From Desulfopila sp. IMCC35008 (GTDB lineage Bacteria; Desulfobacterota; Desulfobulbia; Desulfobulbales; Desulfocapsaceae): 64,000 nt of DNA. Below, piece by piece: positions 10,364-19,555 of this stretch. Below the pieces are notes generated by a model. That model was given only the letters and a program-made list of their open reading frames with translations, had not been told where the DNA came from and did not search any database. Each line of letters opens with the position of its first letter. Position 1 is the stretch's first letter. The translations under genes and the position numbers were made by a program. The stretch lies in NCBI RefSeq assembly GCF_010646885.2, contig NZ_CP050700.1, forward strand, positions 2,382,501 through 2,446,500, read 5' to 3'.

Positions 10364-10675
10364 TTACGCTTGAATTTCTTCTATCAACAGGGAGGTATAG
10401 TCCTGCCTATGTCCTTTTCTGAGGCGATACCCTTTACGTCGCTTCTTTTTGAAAATGATAACTTTCTTTGATTTGCCTTGCTCGGAGATCTTCGCGACAA
10501 CTTTTGCGCCTTCCACAACTGGCTGACCAACCTTTACCTCTTCACCATCGACGACCATGAGAACATCGTCGAGATCGACAGTGTCACCGACGTTTCCAAC
10601 GAGTTTTTCAACACGCAGCCTGTCGCCGCTTTCAACCTGATATTGTTTCCCGCCGGTGCGGATAATTGCGTACAT
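10364..10675 (-). CDS. rplU: 50S ribosomal protein L21
   Basis: 103-residue L21: [17 protein letters not shown] at the start and [17 protein letters not shown] near the C-terminus. First gene of the rplU-rpmA unit, transcribed from the near-consensus promoter at 10745-10773. Confidence 0.98.
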   Translation of the reverse strand: MYAIIRTGGKQYQVESGDRLRVEKLVGNVGDTVDLDDVLMVVDGEEVKVGQPVVEGAKVVAKISEQGKSKKVIIFKKKRRKGYRLRKGHRQDYTSLLIEEIQA

Positions 10676-10744
10676 TATTTCAACCTCATATTCTGGAATT
10701 TTCTTTTCGATCCACGCTTCTGCTAATTAAATTCGAAGCTGTTA

Positions 10745-10773
10745 ATATTACCCAACTGCAAAATTCTTGTCAA
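10745..10773 (-). promoter_or_regulatory. Sigma70-type promoter of rplU-rpmA
   Basis: On the minus strand TTGACA (10768-10773), 17 bases, TAATAT (10745-10750): a perfect -35 box, ideal spacing and a 5/6 -10 box. This predicts a leader of about 60 bases before rplU. Confidence 0.85.
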
Positions 10774-10921
10774 TATCTTTATAAGACTGGCGATATTCTT
10801 TTTCCAACCGACATTTCCTGCTCATTCATAGAGTGGCATATTCACTTCCGGATATCTGTTATATCAGAACAATACCTGCCACCAAGGAACCAGCACATCA
10901 GGTGCGCACTCCCAAGTCATT

Positions 10922-10970
10922 ATTGGGCAAAATAAAATCCCGGTCTAAAACGACTCAAACCGGGATTTTA
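10922..10970 (-). terminator. Terminator downstream of the AP2-like gene
   Basis: Perfect 12-bp inverted repeat TAAAATCCCGGT / ACCGGGATTTTA (10933-10944 and 10959-10970) with a 14-base loop. On the minus strand the right arm itself ends in a T-rich stretch. Located 25 bases past the stop of the minus-strand gene. Confidence 0.65.
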
Positions 10971-10994
10971 ATAAACAACAGATTTCAAGAGATA

Positions 10995-11441
10995 CTAAAC
11001 GCTAAACTCTAAACGAGCTTTTTCCTTTTCCTGACGAATGGTACAGGCTTTCGAAAAGGCAACTTTTTTTCCGTGTTTGCGTATAGAGACAGAGGTCTTC
11101 CCCTGTTTGCCTTGATGGGTAACCCAACTCACCTCGTAACGGTTCAACTTTTCGTTCAAGCGTACACCTACAACGCCAGTGCTGGAATTGGATACTGTAA
11201 CCATGTGCTTGTTGGTACGAATTTTACCCAACCTTCTTTCTGTCTTGTCTCTCCAGGAAATGGCTGAAAGAAGACTGGAGTACCGCCCCCCGCACTTTTT
11301 ATCTGAAAAGAATTTTGAATGGGTCTTACCTAGGAACCTGACCCGGACATACCAACCATGTGTCCTCTTGGACTCCTGGTCGATACGTGCTATATCCTTG
11401 TGTTTTTCAAGTAATATTTTCTGTTTTCTTTCGTCTTCCAT
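10995..11441 (-). CDS. AP2-like DNA-binding-domain protein, function unknown
   Basis: 148 residues from the ATG at 11441, which has GAGGG six bases before it; an ATG 12 bases earlier would bury that site. The C-terminal half reads TGVVGVRLNEKLNRYEVSW, then strands and a helix (FSKACTIRQE), the three-strand-plus-helix pattern of bacterial AP2-like domains. The first half (GWYVRVRFLGKTHSKFFSD, then a helix) looks like a weaker second copy. It is basic and has no enzyme motif, so a DNA-binding role is likely but the target is unknown. A perfect 12-bp palindrome ATTTACGTAAAT lies at 11452-11463, immediately upstream of the start, where an autoregulatory operator would sit. The gene stands alone with its own terminator. 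Confidence 0.7.
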   Translation of the reverse strand: MEDERKQKILLEKHKDIARIDQESKRTHGWYVRVRFLGKTHSKFFSDKKCGGRYSSLLSAISWRDKTERRLGKIRTNKHMVTVSNSSTGVVGVRLNEKLNRYEVSWVTHQGKQGKTSVSIRKHGKKVAFSKACTIRQEKEKARLEFSV

Positions 11442-11742
11442 TTGCACCCTCATTTACGTAAATTTACTAAACTAATACTACACTCTCTCAATTTAGGTGA
11501 AATGCAGTGACGCGAATGACAATTTGCTGTATTCTACCGCTTTTCCACCCTTACTCGACCGTCTCACCCGGTCTTCAATGCTACACTCTCAGAAAAGCTA
11601 CTTAGTTGGTCAGGGAAGGAATGTCAACTGATTTCATCACTTTTGGTTATAAATAAATGGTAAATATCTTCTACCTTCCGATTTCCTTCCGCTTCCTTCT
11701 TACCTTTGAAACAAGATAACTCTCTTTCCTAACAATACCACT
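11442..11742. other. Divergent intergenic region between AP2-like gene and mazG
   Basis: About 300 bases, AT-rich. It holds the palindrome ATTTACGTAAAT at 11452-11463 next to the minus-strand gene, and presumably promoters for both genes, but I found no convincing -35/-10 pair for either. No small ORF with a ribosome site was seen. Confidence 0.5.
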
Positions 11743-12132
11743 ATGTCATACAAAAAGGCAAATCTTGAAGATTTAGTAACAACAGTTAAGACGCTGCGTG
11801 GTCCCGACGGATGCCCATGGGACCGCAGGCAGTCAACAGAATCCATGGTTAAATACCTTGATTCGGAATATAATGAACTACTTGAGGCTATATCAAACAG
11901 GGACACTGATAACATCTGTGAGGAAATTGGAGACCTGCTCTTTACACTTGTTATGATAGCTGAAATTGAAGAGGAAAATGGAAATTTCACCTTACATACT
12001 GTGCTGCATAATATTAATAAGAAACTCATTCGTCGTCATCCCCACGTTTTTGCCGGGGTAGAAATATCATCCGAACAGGAACTGAGAGAACAGTGGGAAA
12101 AAATCAAAGCGCTTGAGAAATCTAAGAAATGA
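11743..12132 (+). CDS. mazG: MazG-family nucleotide pyrophosphohydrolase, single domain
   Basis: Hydrolyses NTPs or dNTPs to the monophosphate and pyrophosphate, cleaning non-canonical nucleotides or lowering alarmone signalling. 129 residues, about half of E. coli MazG, so it holds only one all-alpha MazG domain. Signature segments are LRGPDGCPWDRRQ, EYNELLEAI and EEIGDLLFTLV (the ExxE and ExxD metal-binding helices), and RRHPHVFAG. No good ribosome site precedes the ATG. The rpsF promoter begins inside its last codons. Confidence 0.92.
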   Translation: MSYKKANLEDLVTTVKTLRGPDGCPWDRRQSTESMVKYLDSEYNELLEAISNRDTDNICEEIGDLLFTLVMIAEIEEENGNFTLHTVLHNINKKLIRRHPHVFAGVEISSEQELREQWEKIKALEKSKK

Positions 12133-12133
12133 A

Positions 12134-12162
12134 TTGACAGTATTGCCCAATATCTGTATTAT
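12134..12162 (+). promoter_or_regulatory. Sigma70-type promoter of the rpsF operon
   Basis: TTGACA (12134-12139), 17 bases, TATTAT (12157-12162): a perfect -35 box, ideal spacing and 5/6 -10 match. It overlaps the end of the preceding gene's neighbourhood and leaves a leader of about 145 bases before rpsF. Confidence 0.85.
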
Positions 12163-12169
12163 TTGCGGT

Positions 12170-12316
12170 TCTCGGTCGCAATGCGTACCGGAAAAATACA
12201 ATAAATCAGTTGGCCCGACAGTCGGGTTAACACCTCTTCGCTCTCTGCAATTATACAGTAAGCGAGGGCCATTACGGGATATTCCCGTTATTAATTAACG
12301 TCCACGAGGAGGAATC
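12170..12316 (+). promoter_or_regulatory. rpsF leader, possible S6:S18 autoregulatory RNA
   Basis: The leader is long and foldable: CCCGAC/GTCGGG around 12210-12225, then a bulged stem pairing CCTC..CGCT (near 12232-12241) with AGCG-AGGG (near 12262-12269), then ACGGG/CCCGT just before the GAGGAGG ribosome site. Many bacteria regulate rpsF-rpsR by binding the S6:S18 complex to such a leader. I could not confirm the specific CCG-bulge motif, so this is a placement argument only. Confidence 0.35.
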
Positions 12317-12793
12317 ATGCGCAGGTATGAATTGATCTTCATCCTTCGTCCGAGCATTGGCGAAGAAGAGATTAATAAGGTTGTCGACTATTCGCAAACT
12401 ATCATTAGCGATGAAGGTGGCAGTGTTATTGATCTGAACAAATGGGGTATGAAAAAACTCGCTTACCCAATCAAGAAAGAAATTCAGGGGTACTACGTTT
12501 TCTGTGATTATGCAGGGACCCCCGCTGCAGTCTCTGAGATTGAAAGGCGTTTTCGCATTGACGATTCTGTCCTGAAATATCTCACCATCAAAATCGCCGA
12601 TAGCATCAGCGAAGAAGAAATTCAGCAGGCAATTACCGAGACCCAGGCCCGTAATGATGCTGCTGTAGCAGCTGAGGAAACTTCTGATGAAACAGCCCCC
12701 AAGGCTGATGAACCCAAAGAAGACACGGTAGAGGAATCAGTTGCTGAGAAACCGGCAACAGAAGAACCTGCTGCAGAAGAATCCGCTGAATAA
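12317..12793 (+). CDS. rpsF: 30S ribosomal protein S6 with acidic tail
   Basis: S6 core (about 1-95) with [25 protein letters not shown] and [10 protein letters not shown]; it pairs with S18 on the 30S platform. The 158-residue protein ends in a tail of about 50 residues made almost only of Ala, Glu, Asp, Thr and Pro. E. coli S6 also has an acidic tail that RimK extends with glutamate, but this one is encoded and much longer. First gene of the operon, with GAGGAGG ahead of the ATG. Confidence 0.97.
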   Translation: MRRYELIFILRPSIGEEEINKVVDYSQTIISDEGGSVIDLNKWGMKKLAYPIKKEIQGYYVFCDYAGTPAAVSEIERRFRIDDSVLKYLTIKIADSISEEEIQQAITETQARNDAAVAAEETSDETAPKADEPKEDTVEESVAEKPATEEPAAEESAE

Positions 12794-12831
12794 TACTTTT
12801 TTTATCAACGAACTATTCGGAGATTATTATC

Positions 12832-13077
12832 ATGGCCCCAAGACCACAAAAAAGACTTTTTTCCCGCAGAAAAGTATGTCGTTTCTGTGCGGATAAAGAA
12901 CTTCAGATAAACTACAAGGATGTAAAAACATTACGTAACTTCGTTACCGAAAGAGGGAAGATAATTCCTCGTCGGATTCTGGGAACCTGCGCTACGCACC
13001 AGAGACAACTCTGCGAGGCAATCAAGCAGGCACGGCATATCGCCCTGCTTCCGTATTCCGGAAATTCCCAGGGTTAA
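12832..13077 (+). CDS. rpsR: 30S ribosomal protein S18
   Basis: 81 residues with [30 protein letters not shown] and [16 protein letters not shown]. Retains the zinc-ligand-type cysteines (VCRFC and TC), that is the C+ form. Second gene of the rpsF operon. Confidence 0.98.
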   Translation: MAPRPQKRLFSRRKVCRFCADKELQINYKDVKTLRNFVTERGKIIPRRILGTCATHQRQLCEAIKQARHIALLPYSGNSQG

Positions 13078-13096
13078 CTACAGAGGCGACAACAAG

Positions 13097-14068
13097 GTGG
13101 AGCGGGAGGTAGAAAAACCGGCAGTCGGCAATATAGTCGGCAATATTCTGCTAATAGCTGCAGCTTCAGTGCTGCCAGGTATTGACTGGGCACTTTTTGG
13201 GTGGATACACATTTTCCTGCCTTTACTCGTGTTTTTTTTCCTTAACAAATACGGGCTTCAGGTTGGAGTTAAATACGTCCTCACGGGATGTGTGCTGGCA
13301 CTTATCGTCGGGCTGCTGAGTCAAACTTTCAGTGCATTGCTGGTATCATATTCGCTCATACCGGTCGGGTACTTCCTGGCACGTTCAGCTCTTCAAAAAG
13401 ATACACCTTCGATCGCAGGCTTGAAGGGAGCGGCAGCTTTTGTTATAGGCTGGTTGCTGCTCATAGGTGTAACAGGACTCATAACCGGAACGTCGCCTTA
13501 CACAGAATCGATCCAGACAATAAACCTGTGGATTGATGAAATGGCAGCCCAATATCAGGAAAATCCACTGTCAAATGAGACAGGACAGATATTCCTTGAG
13601 AATGGGTTGCCCCAGATAAAGGCAGTTATTGAACTGGTACTCCCCGGTTTACTGTTAAGTAGTGCATTCTTTGTCATCATATTGACAATGGTGCTGGGAA
13701 ACCGACTGGTAGCAAAACATTGTGAACGTCAGCTCTGGCCACTTTTCAGGTTGTGGCAACTTCCGGATAAACTCATCTGGGTTGTTATTGTGAGTACCGG
13801 GTTGGCTTTCGTACCATCTGATCTAATCAGGCCGATAGCTGTCAATCTTATTATTGTACTGAGTACAATTTATAGTTTTCAGGGTTTTGCCATAAGTGTA
13901 TTTTTTATGAATAAGTGGAATGTACCGATTCTGTTCAGATCATTCATCTACGTCATGCTGATTTTTCAGCAGGTTGGATCGATTATACTCCTGATTATCG
14001 GGGTATTTGATACATGGGTCGATTTCAGGAAACTCTCAAACACCGACGTTGAAGCCGCTCAACCGTAA
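13097..14068 (+). CDS. DUF2232 family membrane protein
   Basis: 323-residue polytopic membrane protein with about eight hydrophobic helices and no enzyme motif. It lies between rpsR and rplI, where a DUF2232 (YybS-like) membrane protein is common in this group and in Firmicutes. The start is the GTG at 13097, 19 bases after rpsR, with AGAGGCG upstream. Length and hydropathy resemble substrate-binding S-components of ECF-type transporters, but that role is not shown here. Confidence 0.85.
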   Translation: MEREVEKPAVGNIVGNILLIAAASVLPGIDWALFGWIHIFLPLLVFFFLNKYGLQVGVKYVLTGCVLALIVGLLSQTFSALLVSYSLIPVGYFLARSALQKDTPSIAGLKGAAAFVIGWLLLIGVTGLITGTSPYTESIQTINLWIDEMAAQYQENPLSNETGQIFLENGLPQIKAVIELVLPGLLLSSAFFVIILTMVLGNRLVAKHCERQLWPLFRLWQLPDKLIWVVIVSTGLAFVPSDLIRPIAVNLIIVLSTIYSFQGFAISVFFMNKWNVPILFRSFIYVMLIFQQVGSIILLIIGVFDTWVDFRKLSNTDVEAAQP

Positions 14069-14134
14069 TGTATATTAAAATCCATTTAATTTCATAAATG
14101 ATGGATTTTTCAGGAATAAAAACAGGAGTTAATC

Positions 14135-14590
14135 ATGGAACTCATCCTTAAAGAAACCATTTCGACTCTCGGCCAGGAAGGTGACGTCGTTACCGTAAAA
14201 TCCGGTTATGGACGTAACTACCTTCTTCCCCAGGGAAAAGCCGTAATAGCGACTAAAGAGAATCTAGCTGTTCTCGAGCAGAACAAAGCAGAAATCGAGG
14301 CCCGAGTTGCAGCACAACGCAAAGAAGCAGAGAAACTTGCCAAGAAAATTGCAGGCCGTGAGATCATTATTGAACAGCTTGCCGGTGAAGACGAACGCCT
14401 TTTCGGTTCCGTTACCGCTGCAGACATCTGTGCCAAACTTGCTGAAGCGGATATTGTCATCGATAAAAAGCAAATTGTTCTTTCCGATCCGATCAAGAAT
14501 CTTGGCGATGTTTCTGTGCCTGTAAAGGTTGGTTTCCAGTTGGTATCAGAAATCACGGTCAAGGTTGTACCAGTAGCAACAGAAGTATAA
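14135..14590 (+). CDS. rplI: 50S ribosomal protein L9
   Basis: 151 residues: MELILKETISTLGQEGDVV, then GYGRNYLLPQGKAVIAT (rRNA-binding N-domain), a long connecting helix of about 40 charged residues, and a C-terminal domain with GSVTAADICAKL. Last ribosomal gene before a strong terminator. Confidence 0.98.
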   Translation: MELILKETISTLGQEGDVVTVKSGYGRNYLLPQGKAVIATKENLAVLEQNKAEIEARVAAQRKEAEKLAKKIAGREIIIEQLAGEDERLFGSVTAADICAKLAEADIVIDKKQIVLSDPIKNLGDVSVPVKVGFQLVSEITVKVVPVATEV

Positions 14591-14662
14591 TGGTATTGCC
14601 AAACAGGCAGGTTTAGATGTATACCTTAGACGGCTGATTGCCGGCTGTCGAAGGTCCTTTCG

Positions 14663-14704
14663 AAACACACCAAAAGGCACGGCCTTTCGGTGTGTTTTTT
14701 TTTT
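14663..14704 (+). terminator. Rho-independent terminator after rplI
   Basis: Hairpin AACACACC-AAAGG / CCTTT-GGTGTGTT with a short loop, followed by about ten T residues (ending near 14704). It separates rplI from dnaB, so dnaB needs its own promoter or read-through. Confidence 0.92.
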
Positions 14705-14749
14705 GCAAATTATTTCTTTTTAAAGCAATTATACTAATCCCGTACAGTA

Positions 14750-16132
14750 ATGAATGAGTTTGCTTCTATATCTAATGAAGGATCCAGGATTCCTCCGCAG
14801 AACCTGGAAGCCGAACAGTCTGTGCTTGGGTCCATCCTGCTCAAGGACAAAACATTCGGTACGGTTCTTGAGTTACTTGAGGCCAAAGACTTCTACCGCA
14901 AAGCACATCAGATCATTTTCGAATCGATGATCGAGCTTTTCGATCGCAACGAACCACACGATCTGCTCACCGTCACTAATCTTTTAAAGGACTCCAACCA
15001 GCTTGACGAAGTTGGTGGAGCAGCATATCTGGCAACCCTGACTTCAATCGTCCCTGTTACTGCTAACATCAGCTCCTATGCCAAAATAGTCCGTCAGAAA
15101 TCCATTCTCAGGCGATTGATCGAAGTCAATACCGATATAGCCGCACGCTGTTATGAAGAACAGGGTGATATCGACATACTTGTAGATGAGGCAGAACAGG
15201 CAATCTTCGATATTGCGGGTACCAAAAGCGACAAGAGCTTTACTCCGATCAAGCAAATTGTTCCCGGCGCATTTAAGACAGTCGAACAGCTTTTTAAAAG
15301 AAAAGAACTTATCACAGGTGTCCCTACCGGGTATCACGAACTCGACAAAATGACCGCTGGGCTACAGCCTTCCGACCTCATTATCCTCGCTGCAAGGCCC
15401 TCAATGGGTAAAACCTCTTTTGCCATGAATATTGCACAGAATGCTGCAATTGAAAGTAAAATAGGGGTTGCTGTTTTTAGCCTTGAGATGTCCAAAGAGC
15501 AGCTGGTTATGCGCCTGCTCAGTTCGGTAGGGCGTATCGATTCTCAGCGAATTCGTACCGGACGCATGCAGGACCAGGACTGGCCTAAACTTAGCCGCGC
15601 TGTTGGCAACCTGGAGAGTGCCCCTATATATATTGATGATACCCCGGCCATTTCCGTTCTTGAAATGCGGGCCAAGGTGCGTCGTCTCGCTGCACAGTAT
15701 GACATAGGCCTTATCGTGGTCGACTATCTCCAGCTTATGAGGGGGCGATCCAGCACTGAAAACAGGACCCAGGAAATCAGCGAGATATCACGCTCACTTA
15801 AGGCCCTGGCCAAGGAACACAAAATCCCAGTCATCGCCCTTTCCCAGCTGAACAGAAGCCTGGAAAGCCGTACCGACAAAAGACCCATGATGTCTGACCT
15901 GCGGGAATCTGGAGCAATTGAGCAGGATGCTGATGTTATTTCCTTCATCTACAGGGATGAGGTGTACAACAAGGCAGAGGACAACCCAAACAAGGGTATT
16001 GCCGAAATCATTATCGGTAAACAGAGAAACGGTCCAACGGGTACCGTCAAATTGACATTCCTGAATTCTTTCACTATGTTTGAAAATCTCAGCACCTATG
16101 ACGGTGCTGAGGATTACGGACAGTATGAATAA
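14750..16132 (+). CDS. dnaB: Replicative DNA helicase
   Basis: Hexameric 5'-3' helicase of the replication fork. The N-terminal domain (PPQNLEAEQSVLGSIL) recruits primase. The RecA-like domain has Walker A AARPSMGKTSFA, Walker B GLIVVDYLQLM, and the KQRNGPTG segment near the end. 460 residues with no intein. rplI-dnaB order is typical. Confidence 0.97.
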   Translation: MNEFASISNEGSRIPPQNLEAEQSVLGSILLKDKTFGTVLELLEAKDFYRKAHQIIFESMIELFDRNEPHDLLTVTNLLKDSNQLDEVGGAAYLATLTSIVPVTANISSYAKIVRQKSILRRLIEVNTDIAARCYEEQGDIDILVDEAEQAIFDIAGTKSDKSFTPIKQIVPGAFKTVEQLFKRKELITGVPTGYHELDKMTAGLQPSDLIILAARPSMGKTSFAMNIAQNAAIESKIGVAVFSLEMSKEQLVMRLLSSVGRIDSQRIRTGRMQDQDWPKLSRAVGNLESAPIYIDDTPAISVLEMRAKVRRLAAQYDIGLIVVDYLQLMRGRSSTENRTQEISEISRSLKALAKEHKIPVIALSQLNRSLESRTDKRPMMSDLRESGAIEQDADVISFIYRDEVYNKAEDNPNKGIAEIIIGKQRNGPTGTVKLTFLNSFTMFENLSTYDGAEDYGQYE

Positions 16133-16290
16133 TAGCAGGTATATACTATCGTAAACACCCTTTAGATAGATAAATAATCATTTTTACGGGCAAGATCTTG
16201 ACAGTAAACCATTTGGTCAGCAACCACCTCGCTTTTTCCCTGAAACTTCAGGGGTGGCAGTATACAATTATTTCGAACTAAGGAACAGAC

Positions 16291-18780
16291 ATGACCAGTT
16301 CTCAAACGAGTAGCAGGTACGATTTTAAATCCATAGAAGAAAAATGGCAGGAACACTGGGAACGAACGAAAATTAATAAGGTTTCCGAGAATGCGGATAA
16401 GGAAAAATATTATGTGCTGGAGATGTTCCCCTACCCTTCTGGTCGTATTCATATGGGCCATGTACGTAATTACTCCATTGGTGACGTAGTTGCCCGTTAC
16501 AAGAGGTTGCGTGGCTATAATGTACTTCACCCCATGGGCTGGGATGCATTTGGGCTTCCCGCCGAAAATGCTGCCCAGAAAAACAACAGCCACCCAGCAG
16601 TCTGGACTTATGACAACATTGATTATATGCGGAACCAATTGCGTCAATTAGGGCTTTCTTATGACTGGGACCGGGAAATTGCAACATGTCGCCCGGAATA
16701 TTACCGCTGGGAACAAAAACTCTTCATCGAAATGTTCGAAAAAGGCTTGGCTTACCAGAAAAACACCTCTGTGAACTGGTGTGATTCATGCCAGACCGTT
16801 CTCGCCAACGAACAGGTTATCGATGGGCTCTGCTGGCGCTGCGATGAAGAAGTTAAACCCAAAGAGATGAATGGGTGGTTTTTCAAGATCACCGATTATG
16901 CCGAAGAGTTGCTCGACGATCTTGATAAGCTTGAAGGCTGGCCAGAAAAAGTCGTTACCATGCAGAGGAACTGGATTGGAAAATCCACCGGCCTCTCCTG
17001 CGATTTTGCTGTTGACGGACTTGAAGAGAAAATCTCAATTTTCACCACCCGCCCTGACACCATATTTGGTGTGACTTTCATGTCCATAGCACCAGAGCAT
17101 GACTTGGTCGACACCCTTATTTCAGGCTCGCAAAACGAACAGGAAATTCGAAATTTTATAGAAGATATTCGAAGTGAAAAACAACAACAGGGACCTGCAG
17201 ATGAACCGGTAAAGAAAGGAATCTTCACCGGCCGCTATTGTATCAACCCCTTTAATAATGAAAAGGTTCCTGTTTATATCGCAAACTTTGTACTTATTGG
17301 CTATGGAACCGGCGCCGTTATGGCTGTTCCTGCCCATGATGAAAGAGATTTTGAATTTGCAAAAAAATACAGCCTGCCGATTAAACCGGTCGTTATCCCC
17401 AAGGGTGAATCACTCGTCGTTGAAGAGATGGAAAACGCCTCGACTGTTTACGGCTCTTTAACCGGTTCCGGACAATTTGACGGTATGGAATCGGAGCAAG
17501 CCAAACAGGCCATCATCCAATATGCCGAAACCAACACCTTTGGCTCAGCACACACCACCTATCGCCTTCGTGATTGGGGGATTTCTCGCCAGCGTTACTG
17601 GGGTGCCCCCATCCCTATCGTTTATTGCGACAAATGTGGCATAGTGCCTGCACCTCTTGATTCGTTGCCTGTCGAACTGCCCCAAGACGTGAACCCTGGC
17701 GACGGAATATGCCGCCCCCTGCATCAGCGCCCCGAATTTTATGAAACAACCTGCCCGGCATGCGGGGATAGTGCGCGCCGTGAAACCGACACTATGGACA
17801 CTTTTGTTGAATCATCATGGTATTATATGCGATACGGTTGTCCAAGGCACGAAGAGGATATACTCGACAAGGACAAGGCAGGATACTGGCTTGCTGTTGA
17901 TCAGTATATAGGTGGTGTTGAACACGCCATCCTTCACCTTCTGTACTCCCGTTTCTTTACCAAAATGCTCCGTGATCTCGGATATCTGAAGATTGATGAA
18001 CCTTTCACCAATCTTCTCACTCAGGGCATGGTAATAAAAGATGGCTCAAAGATGTCCAAATCAAAGGGCAACGTTGTTGACCCACACGACCTGATTGGCG
18101 AATATGGTGCAGATACCACGCGACTTTTCAGCCTGTTTGCTGCTCCGCCCGAAAAAGATCTCGAATGGAATAGCCAGGGAGTTGAAGGCTGTTCACGTTT
18201 TCTTAACCGTGTTTACCGATTTATTTCTTTACGGCCGCATCTTGCCACCCACTCAGAATTACCAACAGATTTGAATGAAAACAGTCGGGCCCTGCATAGA
18301 AAAACCCACCAGACTATCAGGAGGGTAACCGAAAATATTGAAAACAATTTTCATTTCAATACTGCTATTAGTGGTGTTATGGAGCTTTTCAATACCTTGA
18401 CAGCAACAACTGACAATGCAGAAGGTGAACCAGCAGAAGATGCGGCGATATGCGAAGCAATTGAATCCATGCTTGTCCTTCTGTTCCCGATGGTCCCACA
18501 TTTCTGTTCAGAGATGTGGCATGCCATAGGCAAGGAAAGTGGCATTGAAGAGCAGCAGTGGCCCAATTACGATGAAGAGGCAGCCAAGGAAGATCTCCTC
18601 ACCATTGTGGTACAGGTACGTGGAAAAGTACGTTCAAGATTACAGGTCCCTGCTGATATTGATGACGAAACCTTGAAGACAATGGCTCATGCGGATGAGA
18701 ATGTTCAACGCTTTATAGATGGTGAAGAGGTGAAAAAGACCATCGTCGTCAAGAAGAAACTTGTTAATATTGTTGTTTAA
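16291..18780 (+). CDS. leuS: Leucyl-tRNA synthetase
   Basis: Class I synthetase charging tRNA-Leu. HIGH motif appears as HMGH at 54-57 (PYPSGRIHMGHVRNY); KMSKS is exact near residue 588. The editing domain is present (TTRPDTIFGVTFM, and AVPAHDERDFEFAKKY). The C-terminal tail ends with the usual VQVRGKVRSRLQVP. 829 residues. AAGGA precedes the ATG. No T-box was seen in the 158-base spacer upstream. Confidence 0.98.
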   Translation: MTSSQTSSRYDFKSIEEKWQEHWERTKINKVSENADKEKYYVLEMFPYPSGRIHMGHVRNYSIGDVVARYKRLRGYNVLHPMGWDAFGLPAENAAQKNNSHPAVWTYDNIDYMRNQLRQLGLSYDWDREIATCRPEYYRWEQKLFIEMFEKGLAYQKNTSVNWCDSCQTVLANEQVIDGLCWRCDEEVKPKEMNGWFFKITDYAEELLDDLDKLEGWPEKVVTMQRNWIGKSTGLSCDFAVDGLEEKISIFTTRPDTIFGVTFMSIAPEHDLVDTLISGSQNEQEIRNFIEDIRSEKQQQGPADEPVKKGIFTGRYCINPFNNEKVPVYIANFVLIGYGTGAVMAVPAHDERDFEFAKKYSLPIKPVVIPKGESLVVEEMENASTVYGSLTGSGQFDGMESEQAKQAIIQYAETNTFGSAHTTYRLRDWGISRQRYWGAPIPIVYCDKCGIVPAPLDSLPVELPQDVNPGDGICRPLHQRPEFYETTCPACGDSARRETDTMDTFVESSWYYMRYGCPRHEEDILDKDKAGYWLAVDQYIGGVEHAILHLLYSRFFTKMLRDLGYLKIDEPFTNLLTQGMVIKDGSKMSKSKGNVVDPHDLIGEYGADTTRLFSLFAAPPEKDLEWNSQGVEGCSRFLNRVYRFISLRPHLATHSELPTDLNENSRALHRKTHQTIRRVTENIENNFHFNTAISGVMELFNTLTATTDNAEGEPAEDAAICEAIESMLVLLFPMVPHFCSEMWHAIGKESGIEEQQWPNYDEEAAKEDLLTIVVQVRGKVRSRLQVPADIDDETLKTMAHADENVQRFIDGEEVKKTIVVKKKLVNIVV

Positions 18781-18868
18781 TACTACTATTTATAGTTTGT
18801 GTACCTAGTAAATACAGAACTACTAGGTGCCATTCAAAATATAAAACCACACTACGAGGAGATTTCAG

Positions 18869-19393
18869 TTGAAAACCTACAGCAGATATTTACTTGTCGT
18901 CCCGTTTCTGATGTTTCTTCTTGTTTCCTGCGGATACTACAACCCGTATGTCTATTCAGGACCTGAAAAAGTCATCTATATCACCAATTGGAAAAACAGA
19001 ACCAGCGAACTCGGTCTTGATTCTGATATTTATCAAAGCCTGGTTCGATGGTTTCAGAAATCCGGTTCTATTAAGATCAGTAAACAAAAAGAAGGCGCTG
19101 ACCTTGTGCTGGCCGGCGAGGTTGTTTCCATCAGTATCCCCAGTCTCTCGTATGGTGCCGGAAATACAACTTCTGAGATTAAAGTCAAGTTGACAGTCAG
19201 ATACATCCTTAAGGATCTTACGAGCGGCAAGGTCGTCATGGAAGTGCCAAAAGAACAGTGGACAGAAGGGTATCTCGTAGGTGCAAGCTCCTCTGAAACG
19301 AGCGACAATCAAGATGAGGCGATTAAAACAATTATTGACGATCTCAGTCAGAAGATATACCAGCAAACATTAGTGGAATTACCTAAACTTTAA
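18869..19393 (+). CDS. lptE: LptE-like outer-membrane lipoprotein
   Basis: 174 residues, TTG start with GAGGAG before it. N-terminal lipoprotein signal with lipobox LVSC and Cys21. The body shows the LptE pattern: VYITNWKNRTSELGLDSDI, SGSIKISKQKEGADLVLAGEV and a final helix. LptE plugs the LptD barrel for LPS insertion into the outer membrane. Position just after leuS matches lptE (rlpB) in other proteobacteria. An 8-bp inverted repeat (ACCTAGTA, 18803-18810 / TACTAGGT, 18821-18828) lies in the leader, with no T-run. Confidence 0.85.
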   Translation: MKTYSRYLLVVPFLMFLLVSCGYYNPYVYSGPEKVIYITNWKNRTSELGLDSDIYQSLVRWFQKSGSIKISKQKEGADLVLAGEVVSISIPSLSYGAGNTTSEIKVKLTVRYILKDLTSGKVVMEVPKEQWTEGYLVGASSSETSDNQDEAIKTIIDDLSQKIYQQTLVELPKL

Positions 19394-19410
19394 TTGTGTT
19401 TTCTTGTTAT

Positions 19411-19448
19411 GGCGGTATCGACACACAACAGATGCCGCCTTTATTTCC
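19411..19448 (+). terminator. Weak terminator-like hairpin after lptE
   Basis: GGCGG (19411-19415) can pair with CCGCC (19435-19439), followed by TTTATTT. The stem is short and the loop long, so this is a weak call for the end of the leuS-lptE transcript. Confidence 0.3.
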
Positions 19449-19555
19449 TGCTCATCGCTTGTCCTGCTCAAACAGATATTTGGGCAAGTGCCCACAACAA
19501 ACGCCAGCGAGATCACCTTATCTTCCCAGTTATCCATTCTAAGCAGTAACACACC

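Larger units (their letters stand above)
10676..10994. other. Intergenic region: rplU promoter plus terminator of the AP2-like gene
   Basis: 319 bases without a gene. It holds the rplU promoter (10745-10773) and the 12-bp inverted repeat that ends the AP2-like gene (10933-10970). I saw nothing else in the roughly 150 bases between them. Confidence 0.6.
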
